A stretch of DNA of 64,000 bases, taken from the NCBI GenBank assembly GCA_017523725.1, contig JAFWVY010000053.1, forward strand, positions 1-64,000, written 5' to 3'. Each line of letters starts with the position of its first letter. Within the stretch, counting starts at the first letter, position 1. The notes beneath the pieces were generated by a model. It saw nothing but the letters and a program-made list of their open reading frames with translations, did not search any database and was not told the origin of the DNA. Shown here piece after piece: positions 53,993 through 61,749 of the stretch. Made by a program: the position numbers and the translations under genes. This DNA comes from Bacteroidales bacterium (GTDB taxonomy: Bacteria; Bacteroidota; Bacteroidia; Bacteroidales; UBA4181).

Positions 53993-54046
53993 TATATTTG
54001 TATTTCAAATTATTCCGGCGAAGCTCGCTTCGGGCTTTATCCTTTT
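53993..54046 (+). promoter_or_regulatory. -7 box for the GH2 gene with hairpin and T-rich tract
   Basis: TATATTTG at 53993-54000 could start the GH2 transcript. Just downstream, CGAAGC/GCTTCG (54019-54032, flanked by CCGG and GGGC) can fold, followed by a T-rich tract ending TTTTTT at 54046. The hairpin could instead end rimO transcription or attenuate GH2. Confidence 0.4.
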
Positions 54047-54074
54047 TTAATTATTTGAATATCAATTGTATTAT

Positions 54075-57050
54075 ATGATTCGAAAACTTTTCATCCTTGC
54101 TTGTGCCGTGTGTTGCATGGCCTTTGTCAGTTGTTCGTCCGCCCACTCCCCACGGACTGTCTATAATTTCAACAACGACTGGAAACTGTATGTCGGCGAG
54201 GCCGATGATGCCGCTCGCACGGACTTCGACGATGCCGCCTGGAAAGAGGTGACACTGCCGCATGCATGGAACGAGGATGATGCCTTCCGCGTAGCCATCA
54301 ACCGTCTGGGCACCGGTATCGCCTGGTACCGCAAGACCTTCCGTCTGCCCGCATCGGCGGCCGGCCAGAAGATTTTCCTGGAGTTCGAAGGCGTCCGGCA
54401 GGCTGCCACGGTGTATGTCAACGGTGAACAAATGATTCTGCACGAGAACGGGGCCATGGCGTTCGGCATCGATATCAGCCGTGTGGCGCGTTTCGGCCGG
54501 GATGTTAACGTGGTGGCTGTACGTACCGACAATGCGTGGAACTACCGCGAGGCCTCTTCCGGCACGGGATTCCAGTGGAATCACAGCAGTTTCAACGCCA
54601 ATTACGGCGGCATCACCAAGAACGTGAAACTGCACGTGCTGCCGCAGGTCTATCAGACCCTTCCGCTCTACACCAACCTGCAGACCACCGGCGTCTATGT
54701 GTATGCCCACGATATCGATGTGCCCGGCGGAGCGGCTGATATCTGCGCCGAGTCGGAGGTGCGGAATGAGAGTGCATCTGCTGCGGAGATTACCTATGAA
54801 GTGAAAATAAAGGAGTTGAATGGCAAGACACTGGCATCTTTCACCGGGGAGAAGCTGACGCTTGCGCCCGGAGCCACCGGCCGGATACAGGCTTCGTCCC
54901 GCGTCGGCGGACTTCATTTCTGGAGCTGGGGTTACGGTTATCTGTACGATGTAACCACCATCCTCAAGTCCGGCGGCAAGGTCATTGATGAGGTCACCAC
55001 GCGCACCGGATTCCGCAAGACGCAGTTCGGTCATGGTCTGATATGGCTGAACGACCGTGTCATTCAGGTGAAGGGATATGCCCAGCGGACGACCAATGAA
55101 TGGCCGGCGCTCGGCGTCAATCTGCCGCCGTGGCTGAGCGACTATTCCAACCGGCTCATGGTTGAGGACAATGCCAATACGGTGCGCTGGATGCATATCA
55201 CCCCCTCGAAGCAGGATGTGGAGTCGTGCGACCGCGTGGGCCTGATGCAGGCCATGCCGGCCGGTGATTCCGAGAAAGACGTTCAGGGCCGTCAGTGGGA
55301 GCAGCGCAAGGAACTCATGCGCGATGCCATCATCTATAACCGCAACAATCCGAGCATCATCTTCTACGAATGCGGCAACGAATCAATTTCTTTCGGGCAC
55401 ATGGCCGAGATGAAGGCCATCCGCGACCAGTACGACCCGCATGGCGGCCGTGCCATCGGCTCGCGCGAGATGCTCGATATCGACAATGCGGAGTACGGCG
55501 GCGAGATGCTGTACATCAACAAGAGCGCCAAGCATCCCATGTGGGCCATGGAGTATTCCCGGGACGAAGGTCTCCGCAAATACTGGGATGCACAGTCGTA
55601 TCCGTACCATGCCGAAGGCGACGGACCGCTTTATCGCAACGAACCGGCCCGCGAATACAACCACAACCAGGACATGATGGCTCTGGAGAATATCCGCCGT
55701 TGGTATGACTATTACGAGGCACGTCCCGGTACGGGCGACCGTGTCAGTTCCGGTGGTGTGAAAATCATATTCTCCGACAGCAATACCCATTTCCGTGGGG
55801 CCGAGAACTACCGTCGCAGCGGTTCCGTCGATCCGCTGCGCATCCCCAAGGATGCTTTCTACGTACACCGTCTCATGTGGAACGGCTGGGTCGATCTCGA
55901 AGCGTTTGAGACCTATATCATCGGTCACTGGAATTACAGTGACACAGTCCGGAAGGACATCTATGTGGTATCGGCCGCCCCGCAGGTGAAGCTTTTCCTG
56001 AACGGCAGGGAACTGTCTGGCAGCAAGCGGAGTTATCATTTCCTTCACACGTTCCCGGACGTCGCTTTTGAAGCGGGAACGCTCAAGGCGGTGAGTTTCG
56101 ACGACTCCGGAGCAGAACTCAGCAGTTACACGCTCGAAACGGCCGGCGAACCGGCGGCTGTCCGGCTCAAGGCTATGACCGGTCCGAACGGCATGTTGGC
56201 CGATGGCTCTGATCTTGCGCTGATCGAGGTGGAGGTCGTGGATGCAGCTGGCCGGCGCTGCCCGTTGGCCAACGACCTGATTTCCTTTGAACTGACAGGT
56301 CCTGCGGAATGGCGCGGCGGCCTGGCTCAAGGCGAAGACAATTACATTCTGTCCAAAACCCTTCCCGTGGAATGCGGTGTCAACCGGGTGCTGGTCCGTT
56401 CGACCACCAAGGCCGGCAGTATCACGCTTCGCGCAACGGCCGAGGGGCTTGCTCCGGCAACGGTCCGGTTGCAGACCAAGGCGGTAAAGAACGTGGATGG
56501 ACTGCGGACTGATTTCCCGGGACTGGCGCTGCCGGTCAATCTGGCCAAAGGCCCGACACCGCAGACGCCTTCGTTTAAAGTAACCCGCAAGTCCATCGGC
56601 ATTGCGTCTGCCGAGGCCGGATCCAATCAAGAGAATGTAAAGCGAAGCTACGATGACAACGAATTGTCCGAATGGACCAACGATGGCCGGGTTTCCACCG
56701 GTTGGGTGCGCTACACACTTGACCGCCGGGCGCCTGTCTCCGAGGTCTGTCTCAAACTCACAGGCTGGCGCATGCGGCAGTATCCCATCGAGGTTTATGT
56801 GGATGATACGCGGGTATGGAGCGGGTTTACCTCGCGCAGCCTGGGCTATATCACGCTCTCTTTCGAACCCGTTACCGGCAGCACGGTGACCATCCGGCTT
56901 ATCGGCGATACGAAGGAAGAAGATGCTTTCGGTCACATCGTCGAACTGAACGGCAATGTGGAACTGGATCTCTTCCGTGATCCGAATGCGGAGCAGGTGA
57001 ACAATCAGCTGCGCATCGTGGAGGTGGAGTTTTACGAACGTGCAGAATGA
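54075..57050 (+). CDS. GH2-family beta-galactosidase/glucuronidase-like lipoprotein
   Basis: 991 residues with a lipoprotein signal (MAFVSCS). The N-terminal jelly roll (about 30-190) has TVYNFNNDWKLY, TLPHAWNEDD and WYRKTF, the GH2 sugar-binding signature. A beta-sandwich follows, then the TIM barrel with IIFYECGNESI giving acid/base Glu436. Later domains include a DUF4982-like sandwich and a C-terminal galactose-binding-like domain (about 840-991). It probably trims galactose or glucuronate from rhamnogalacturonan side chains. An upstream TTG at 54066 is rejected in favour of the ATG. The stop overlaps the next gene by 4 bases. Confidence 0.85.
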   Translation: MIRKLFILACAVCCMAFVSCSSAHSPRTVYNFNNDWKLYVGEADDAARTDFDDAAWKEVTLPHAWNEDDAFRVAINRLGTGIAWYRKTFRLPASAAGQKIFLEFEGVRQAATVYVNGEQMILHENGAMAFGIDISRVARFGRDVNVVAVRTDNAWNYREASSGTGFQWNHSSFNANYGGITKNVKLHVLPQVYQTLPLYTNLQTTGVYVYAHDIDVPGGAADICAESEVRNESASAAEITYEVKIKELNGKTLASFTGEKLTLAPGATGRIQASSRVGGLHFWSWGYGYLYDVTTILKSGGKVIDEVTTRTGFRKTQFGHGLIWLNDRVIQVKGYAQRTTNEWPALGVNLPPWLSDYSNRLMVEDNANTVRWMHITPSKQDVESCDRVGLMQAMPAGDSEKDVQGRQWEQRKELMRDAIIYNRNNPSIIFYECGNESISFGHMAEMKAIRDQYDPHGGRAIGSREMLDIDNAEYGGEMLYINKSAKHPMWAMEYSRDEGLRKYWDAQSYPYHAEGDGPLYRNEPAREYNHNQDMMALENIRRWYDYYEARPGTGDRVSSGGVKIIFSDSNTHFRGAENYRRSGSVDPLRIPKDAFYVHRLMWNGWVDLEAFETYIIGHWNYSDTVRKDIYVVSAAPQVKLFLNGRELSGSKRSYHFLHTFPDVAFEAGTLKAVSFDDSGAELSSYTLETAGEPAAVRLKAMTGPNGMLADGSDLALIEVEVVDAAGRRCPLANDLISFELTGPAEWRGGLAQGEDNYILSKTLPVECGVNRVLVRSTTKAGSITLRATAEGLAPATVRLQTKAVKNVDGLRTDFPGLALPVNLAKGPTPQTPSFKVTRKSIGIASAEAGSNQENVKRSYDDNELSEWTNDGRVSTGWVRYTLDRRAPVSEVCLKLTGWRMRQYPIEVYVDDTRVWSGFTSRSLGYITLSFEPVTGSTVTIRLIGDTKEEDAFGHIVELNGNVELDLFRDPNAEQVNNQLRIVEVEFYERAE

Positions 57051-57898
57051 CGGATGCCTTGGTCCTGGCAGCCGGCTACGGCACCCGTCTGCAACCCTAC
57101 ACATTGACACGGCCGAAAGCGCTGGTCGAGGTGAACGGACACCCCATGATCGACTATGCCATCCGCCGGCTGAAGGCGGCGGGCGTCCGCCGCATAGTGG
57201 TCAACGTCCACCATTTTGCAGGGCAGATCGTGGACTATCTGTCCCATTACCCGGATCCGGACATCGTGTTCTGGATATCGGACGAAACGGATGCGCTGTG
57301 CGATACGGGCGGTGGTATCCGCAAAGCCTTGCTGGGTGACAAAGTGTATCCGCTGCGGGATGTGCCGGCCGGCGATGTGCCGTTGCGGCAGGCTCCTTTT
57401 TTCGTTTACAATGCAGATATATGGTGTGATACCGACCTGCGGACGCTGTACGAGGCGCATGTCGCTGCCCGTGCGTTGGCGACGCTGGCTGTCAAACAGC
57501 GCAATACGTCGCGGGCGTTGCTGGTTGCACCCGACGGCACACTTTGCGGCTGGCGTCATCTGGGTACTGGAGAAGAAAAAATCAGCCGCACGGTGTCGGA
57601 TGAAACCCTGGCCGGCCCGTTGCCGGTCTGTACGCCGCATCACACCTCTCTTTCGGACGGGCTGGAGCCTGTCGCTTTCAGCGGCATCCAGGTCGTATCG
57701 CCGGAGATCCTTTCTGATATGACAGAATCCGGAGCGTTTTCCATCACTGATTTCTATCTGCGAATCTGTGCGACACGACGCGTGCAGACGTGGCTGGACG
57801 ACCGGTGTCTGTGGGTGGATATGGGCAATGCGCAGACACTGGACAGTGCCGCGTCTCTGATTGCCGGGCAGGAGCGTCAGTCGCGGCTGCCCATGTAG
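57047..57898 (+). CDS. Sugar-1-phosphate nucleotidyltransferase
   Basis: 283 residues. LVLAAGYGTRLQPYTLTRPKAL is the nucleotidyltransferase signature with the catalytic arginine and lysine; VYNADIWCDTDL follows and ITDFYLRICA lies near the C-terminus. It resembles MurU and mannose-1-phosphate guanylyltransferase-like enzymes, so it may activate N-acetylmuramate-1-phosphate, mannose or a related sugar. No kinase such as AmgK lies in the window. It overlaps the GH2 stop by 4 bases and the convergent zinc protease by 22 bases. Confidence 0.85.
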   Translation: MTDALVLAAGYGTRLQPYTLTRPKALVEVNGHPMIDYAIRRLKAAGVRRIVVNVHHFAGQIVDYLSHYPDPDIVFWISDETDALCDTGGGIRKALLGDKVYPLRDVPAGDVPLRQAPFFVYNADIWCDTDLRTLYEAHVAARALATLAVKQRNTSRALLVAPDGTLCGWRHLGTGEEKISRTVSDETLAGPLPVCTPHHTSLSDGLEPVAFSGIQVVSPEILSDMTESGAFSITDFYLRICATRRVQTWLDDRCLWVDMGNAQTLDSAASLIAGQERQSRLPM

Positions 57899-58563
57899 AT
57901 CATGATGTAGTAAATGAGCGTCGCCAGCGAGGAAATCGCGGCGATGACATAGGTGTAGGCCGCCCACCGCAGGGCGTCCTGGGCTTTGGCATGCGTGTCG
58001 TACCGGGTCAGTCCCGTGGTGTCGAGCCACGCCAGCGCCCGCTGGGATGCATTGATCTCGACAGGGAGCGTAATAATGCTGAACAGCGTCGTTGCTGCGA
58101 ACATCAGTATCCCCACCAGCAGCAGATTCGGAAAACTTTCCACCAGCAGGATGCCTGCCAGCAGCACCCACTGCACCCACCGCGAAGCGAAGGTCACCAC
58201 CGGTACCAGTTTCGACCGCAGCATCAGCCAACTGTAAGAGGTGGCGTGCTGTACGGCGTGGCCGCATTCGTGGGCGGCAACGGCCGCCGCCGCGACATTG
58301 TTCCCGTAATATACTTCCTGGCTGAGATTCACCGTCTTGTCCAACGGATTGTAATGATCGGTCAACTTGCCCTGCACCGACTGGACTTTCACATCGTAAA
58401 TGCCGTTTTCGAACAGCATTTTCTGCGCCACTTCCTTGCCTGTCAGCGCGACGGGAACCTGGGAATATTTCTTGAACTTGGTTTTGAGCCGGTTCGAAAC
58501 AATGAAGCTCAGGATGGCGAACAGAATGAAAAGAATCCAGATGGAAATCGAACTTAGGGTCAT
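57877..58563 (-). CDS. YugP-like zinc metallopeptidase, integral membrane
   Basis: 228 residues. One helix is near 5-22, the zinc motif AAHECGHAVQHA (HExxH) near residue 95, and two or three further helices lie at about 120-165 and 205-225. The DHYNPLDKTVNLSQEVY segment upstream of the zinc site is conserved in this family of uncharacterised membrane peptidases. The ATG at 58563 matches the family start. Substrates are unknown. Confidence 0.85.
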   Translation of the reverse strand: MTLSSISIWILFILFAILSFIVSNRLKTKFKKYSQVPVALTGKEVAQKMLFENGIYDVKVQSVQGKLTDHYNPLDKTVNLSQEVYYGNNVAAAAVAAHECGHAVQHATSYSWLMLRSKLVPVVTFASRWVQWVLLAGILLVESFPNLLLVGILMFAATTLFSIITLPVEINASQRALAWLDTTGLTRYDTHAKAQDALRWAAYTYVIAAISSLATLIYYIMIYMGSRD

Positions 58564-58679
58564 GTCTGCAAAATGATGGGAACGAACCGGGTATACAGCA
58601 AAATGTTTGCCATTCAATGGTCTGCAGGCGAAAAAATACTGAATATGTGCTTCAAGAGCGGATAAGGTCCATGTGGCTT

Positions 58680-61600
58680 CTAAGGATTGTTCAGGGTGAT
58701 GGCGGCCTGCTGGTTCTTGCCGTCCATCCAGATGGTCACCGGGTGTGCTGTCCGTACGTGATGCAGGAACGTGGTCGTCCGGATTTCCTCCGCAGACTGC
58801 AGCCGGTCCCAGTGAATGTAGTCTTTGCCGTTGGTCTGGATGGAAAAATAGCCGATGTGCATGGACGTGACATTGTGGAAGAAGTGCGAGCCGAGCGAGG
58901 CATCCAACGGGAAGTCGGGCAGGGCGGTCTCGACGATGACTTTGGCGTTCGAGATCTGCGGCCATGTCACCGGGATGCCGATGAATTGGTCGCGTGTGCC
59001 CCACCGGCCCGGACCGATGAGGATGTATTGCCGGTCTTCCCGCACCATTTCGGCGTTCAATTGTTCGATTTCGGCCAGCATGTCCAGCGTCTTGGTGTTG
59101 TCAAACCGTTCTGGATCCACATAGATGATGTCCGAGATGTCTGTGATGCGGCCGTTGCCCATCGATTTGGAAGAATAAAGGAACATGCGCGACTCCGGCA
59201 GGTTCTGCCAGTAGGTGCCGGTGTCCTCCTCGATTTCCGTGGTCGGTTTGATCTGCAGCAGATAGAATGAGGGAAGTCCGTTCTCCCCGCGGGTCATGTC
59301 CACGGCGAACTCTATTTCGGCGGGTGCGCCCAGTGCATCCTGAATGAGGTCGAGCAGCACGTTCAGGGTTTTGGCCAGCGGGATATAGTCGTATTGAAGG
59401 ATGTCCGCGAAATTGACGACCCGGGGGCCACCCGGCACCAGGTCGGACTCGAGCCGTTCGTCCTGCATGATGTAGGTTGAGGCGAGATGCCGCAGCGTAC
59501 CATGTCGTTCCGCTTCCCGGATGTCCAGCGAAACCAGTCCGGCCATTTCTCCCTGGCCCGCGAGATCAGGGGTGTTGTTGGCCAGGTTGACAGCCAGGAA
59601 CCGGACCTGTGAGCTTTTGTATGTGTCCTGTGGCGTCTGGGCCTGGATGCGGGGATAGCGCGGCGAGAACCGGTAGGCCGCGCCGCCTTCGACCACATAT
59701 TTCCCGCAACCGACGGCGCACACCGCAAACCCGTCTTCGGGCTGCATGTGTGAAACGGGGTAGTAATTGTAGGACTGTGCGGTGCCGCTGAAATGTGGAT
59801 AATAAGTGTCCCCGTGCGGTTGTCCGACCACTTCCTGAATCACCACCGCCATTTTTTCGGTCGTGACATCGCCCTGGATCACCTTGAAATAACTGCGGGC
59901 TTCGTCAGTATACAGCGAGGCATAGACCAGTTTGACGGCGTCCATCACCTGCTGCAGCCGGACTTCGCTGTCCGGATGGTTGTTGGGGATGAGATAGGTC
60001 GAAAAAACGCCGGAGAAAGGTTGTGCGGCACTGTCTTCCAGCAGGGAGGACGAACGGACGGCGAGCGGTTTCTTCCAGTCTTTCAGGCAGGCCTGAAGAC
60101 GTTTGGTCAGCGAAAACGACAATTCACCCTTGAGGAAAAGCGACTGGAGCTGCCCGAAAGAGACCGGAGATTCGATAACGGCGCGCAGGTTGTTCTTGTC
60201 AATGAAGATGTCGAACTCATCCGTTCCGATGATGGCCGTACGCGGTGTCCTGATCTGGATGTCGGGAATGATATTCGAGAAATTTAGATTGTAGATGAGC
60301 ATGTTGACGAAGGCCAGACCGCGTCCCTTCCCGCCGAAGCTTCCGGGGGCCAGGCTGAGGATGTTGGTTTCGTCGAGTTTTTTCTGGTCGTCGAAATCGA
60401 CGACTTTGCCGGCGTTCGAGGCGTTGCGGTGCCGCCGGATGACGAACAGCATGTAGTCGCGGTATTCGTTGAGATCGGTGAAATCATCGACTTTGATAAG
60501 ATAAATCATCTTGGCGATCTTGATTTCACCGCGTGCCATCAGCCACAGGGAGAAGTGGTTGCGTCTGGCGTGGTAAACCAGGCTGTCGTCAGGTATCGTG
60601 GCCAGCGTCTCTTCGAACTCGTGCAGCGTGCGGACAGCCATGATGCGGCGACCGCTCCCGTCGCGGTACACAAAGGCGCCGATGCTGAGCTGATGGTTGA
60701 TGAAACTCCGGATTTCGCGCAGCAGCGTCTGCGAATCTTTGTTGATGAATGTGGCCTTCATTTCGAAAGCCTTGTGGTTGTTGGCCATGTCCGACGACTG
60801 GATGACGACGGGCAGGTCCGGGATGATGCGGCGCAGTTCCCGGGTGAGCTGGAAACCGGCGTCGGCCGTCACGGTCCCGTTTTCCGGAAACTCTACGTCG
60901 GTGATCAGGCACATCAGGTTGTTCCGGTACTGCCGGACCACGTCCATGGCTTCCTCATAAGTCTCGGCCAGCAGGATCTTTGGACGCAGCCGTTCCTGCA
61001 GCCGTTTCGTCACACTGTCGGAGTTGACTTCCTCCACCAGTCGCCGGGTCTGGTCCTTGACGCTTTCGAAAAGCAGTGGGATGTACCGCGAATAATAGGC
61101 CTCCGAGTCCTCGACCAGAAGAATCACCTTGATGAGTCCGACCTGGGTGTCGTTCTCCACGTTCATCTTGTCTTCCAGATACTTGATAATGGCGAAGAAG
61201 ACGGCGTTGTCCTGTCCCGTCCGCACGAATATTTTGTCGAGCAGCCGGCATTGTGCGTTGCGCGATTTGGTGTATTGAAGTTCCTTGGTGTTGCCGAGCA
61301 GCAGGAACACCGGGATGTCCGGTTCCTGCCGCCGGATGGCTTCGGTGATGACAAAGGGGCGGTTGCGGTTGCTGCCGCCGAGGATGATGACCATGTCGAA
61401 ATGACGCTGCTGCAGGTGCACCAATGCTTCATCGGCGGTGGAGACCCCGGTGATACGCGGCATCTCGGTAATGCTGCTGCGGTAGTATTCACTCAATATG
61501 TGCTCCGAGAAACGGCCGTCCGCACCGATGGCGAATGTGTCGTACAGGGTGCCGATCAGCATGATTTCCCTGACGCGGAACGGCATCAGGTCGTGCAACG

Positions 61601-61745
61601 TGTTGATGATGGTGTTCTGGTTGTCCAGAAAGTGCTGCAGCAGTTGTTTCGTATCGGCGCTTCCGCTGCCCTGCGGCTGGTTGCCGGCTGTCTGGTTGCC
61701 GGCATTGACGATTTCCGCGGGAGACGGGTCTGACAGATTCTCCAT
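58680..61745 (-). CDS. Receiver-like / PEP-pyruvate-binding domain protein (PEP synthase-like)
   Basis: 1021 residues. The N-terminal region has two response-regulator-like segments, about 80-185 (VIILGGSNRNRPF) and 195-340 (VILLVEDSEAYYSRY then LITDVEF). From about 430 comes the PEP synthase/PPDK N-terminal ATP-grasp: SFGGKGRGLAFVNML, LAVRSSSLLEDSAAQPFSGVFSTY, then IEFAVD and a C-terminal GPGRWGTRD. The swivelling phospho-histidine domain and PEP-binding barrel are not seen, so it cannot be a complete PEP synthase. It may be a regulated phosphotransferase. It lies 4 bases after the next gene upstream. Confidence 0.8.
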   Translation of the reverse strand: MENLSDPSPAEIVNAGNQTAGNQPQGSGSADTKQLLQHFLDNQNTIINTLHDLMPFRVREIMLIGTLYDTFAIGADGRFSEHILSEYYRSSITEMPRITGVSTADEALVHLQQRHFDMVIILGGSNRNRPFVITEAIRRQEPDIPVFLLLGNTKELQYTKSRNAQCRLLDKIFVRTGQDNAVFFAIIKYLEDKMNVENDTQVGLIKVILLVEDSEAYYSRYIPLLFESVKDQTRRLVEEVNSDSVTKRLQERLRPKILLAETYEEAMDVVRQYRNNLMCLITDVEFPENGTVTADAGFQLTRELRRIIPDLPVVIQSSDMANNHKAFEMKATFINKDSQTLLREIRSFINHQLSIGAFVYRDGSGRRIMAVRTLHEFEETLATIPDDSLVYHARRNHFSLWLMARGEIKIAKMIYLIKVDDFTDLNEYRDYMLFVIRRHRNASNAGKVVDFDDQKKLDETNILSLAPGSFGGKGRGLAFVNMLIYNLNFSNIIPDIQIRTPRTAIIGTDEFDIFIDKNNLRAVIESPVSFGQLQSLFLKGELSFSLTKRLQACLKDWKKPLAVRSSSLLEDSAAQPFSGVFSTYLIPNNHPDSEVRLQQVMDAVKLVYASLYTDEARSYFKVIQGDVTTEKMAVVIQEVVGQPHGDTYYPHFSGTAQSYNYYPVSHMQPEDGFAVCAVGCGKYVVEGGAAYRFSPRYPRIQAQTPQDTYKSSQVRFLAVNLANNTPDLAGQGEMAGLVSLDIREAERHGTLRHLASTYIMQDERLESDLVPGGPRVVNFADILQYDYIPLAKTLNVLLDLIQDALGAPAEIEFAVDMTRGENGLPSFYLLQIKPTTEIEEDTGTYWQNLPESRMFLYSSKSMGNGRITDISDIIYVDPERFDNTKTLDMLAEIEQLNAEMVREDRQYILIGPGRWGTRDQFIGIPVTWPQISNAKVIVETALPDFPLDASLGSHFFHNVTSMHIGYFSIQTNGKDYIHWDRLQSAEEIRTTTFLHHVRTAHPVTIWMDGKNQQAAITLNNP

Positions 61746-61749
61746 GATG

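Noticed and set aside
55383..57110. A 575-codon leftward frame over the GH2 gene
   Set aside because: Shadow of a clearly conserved GH2 protein.
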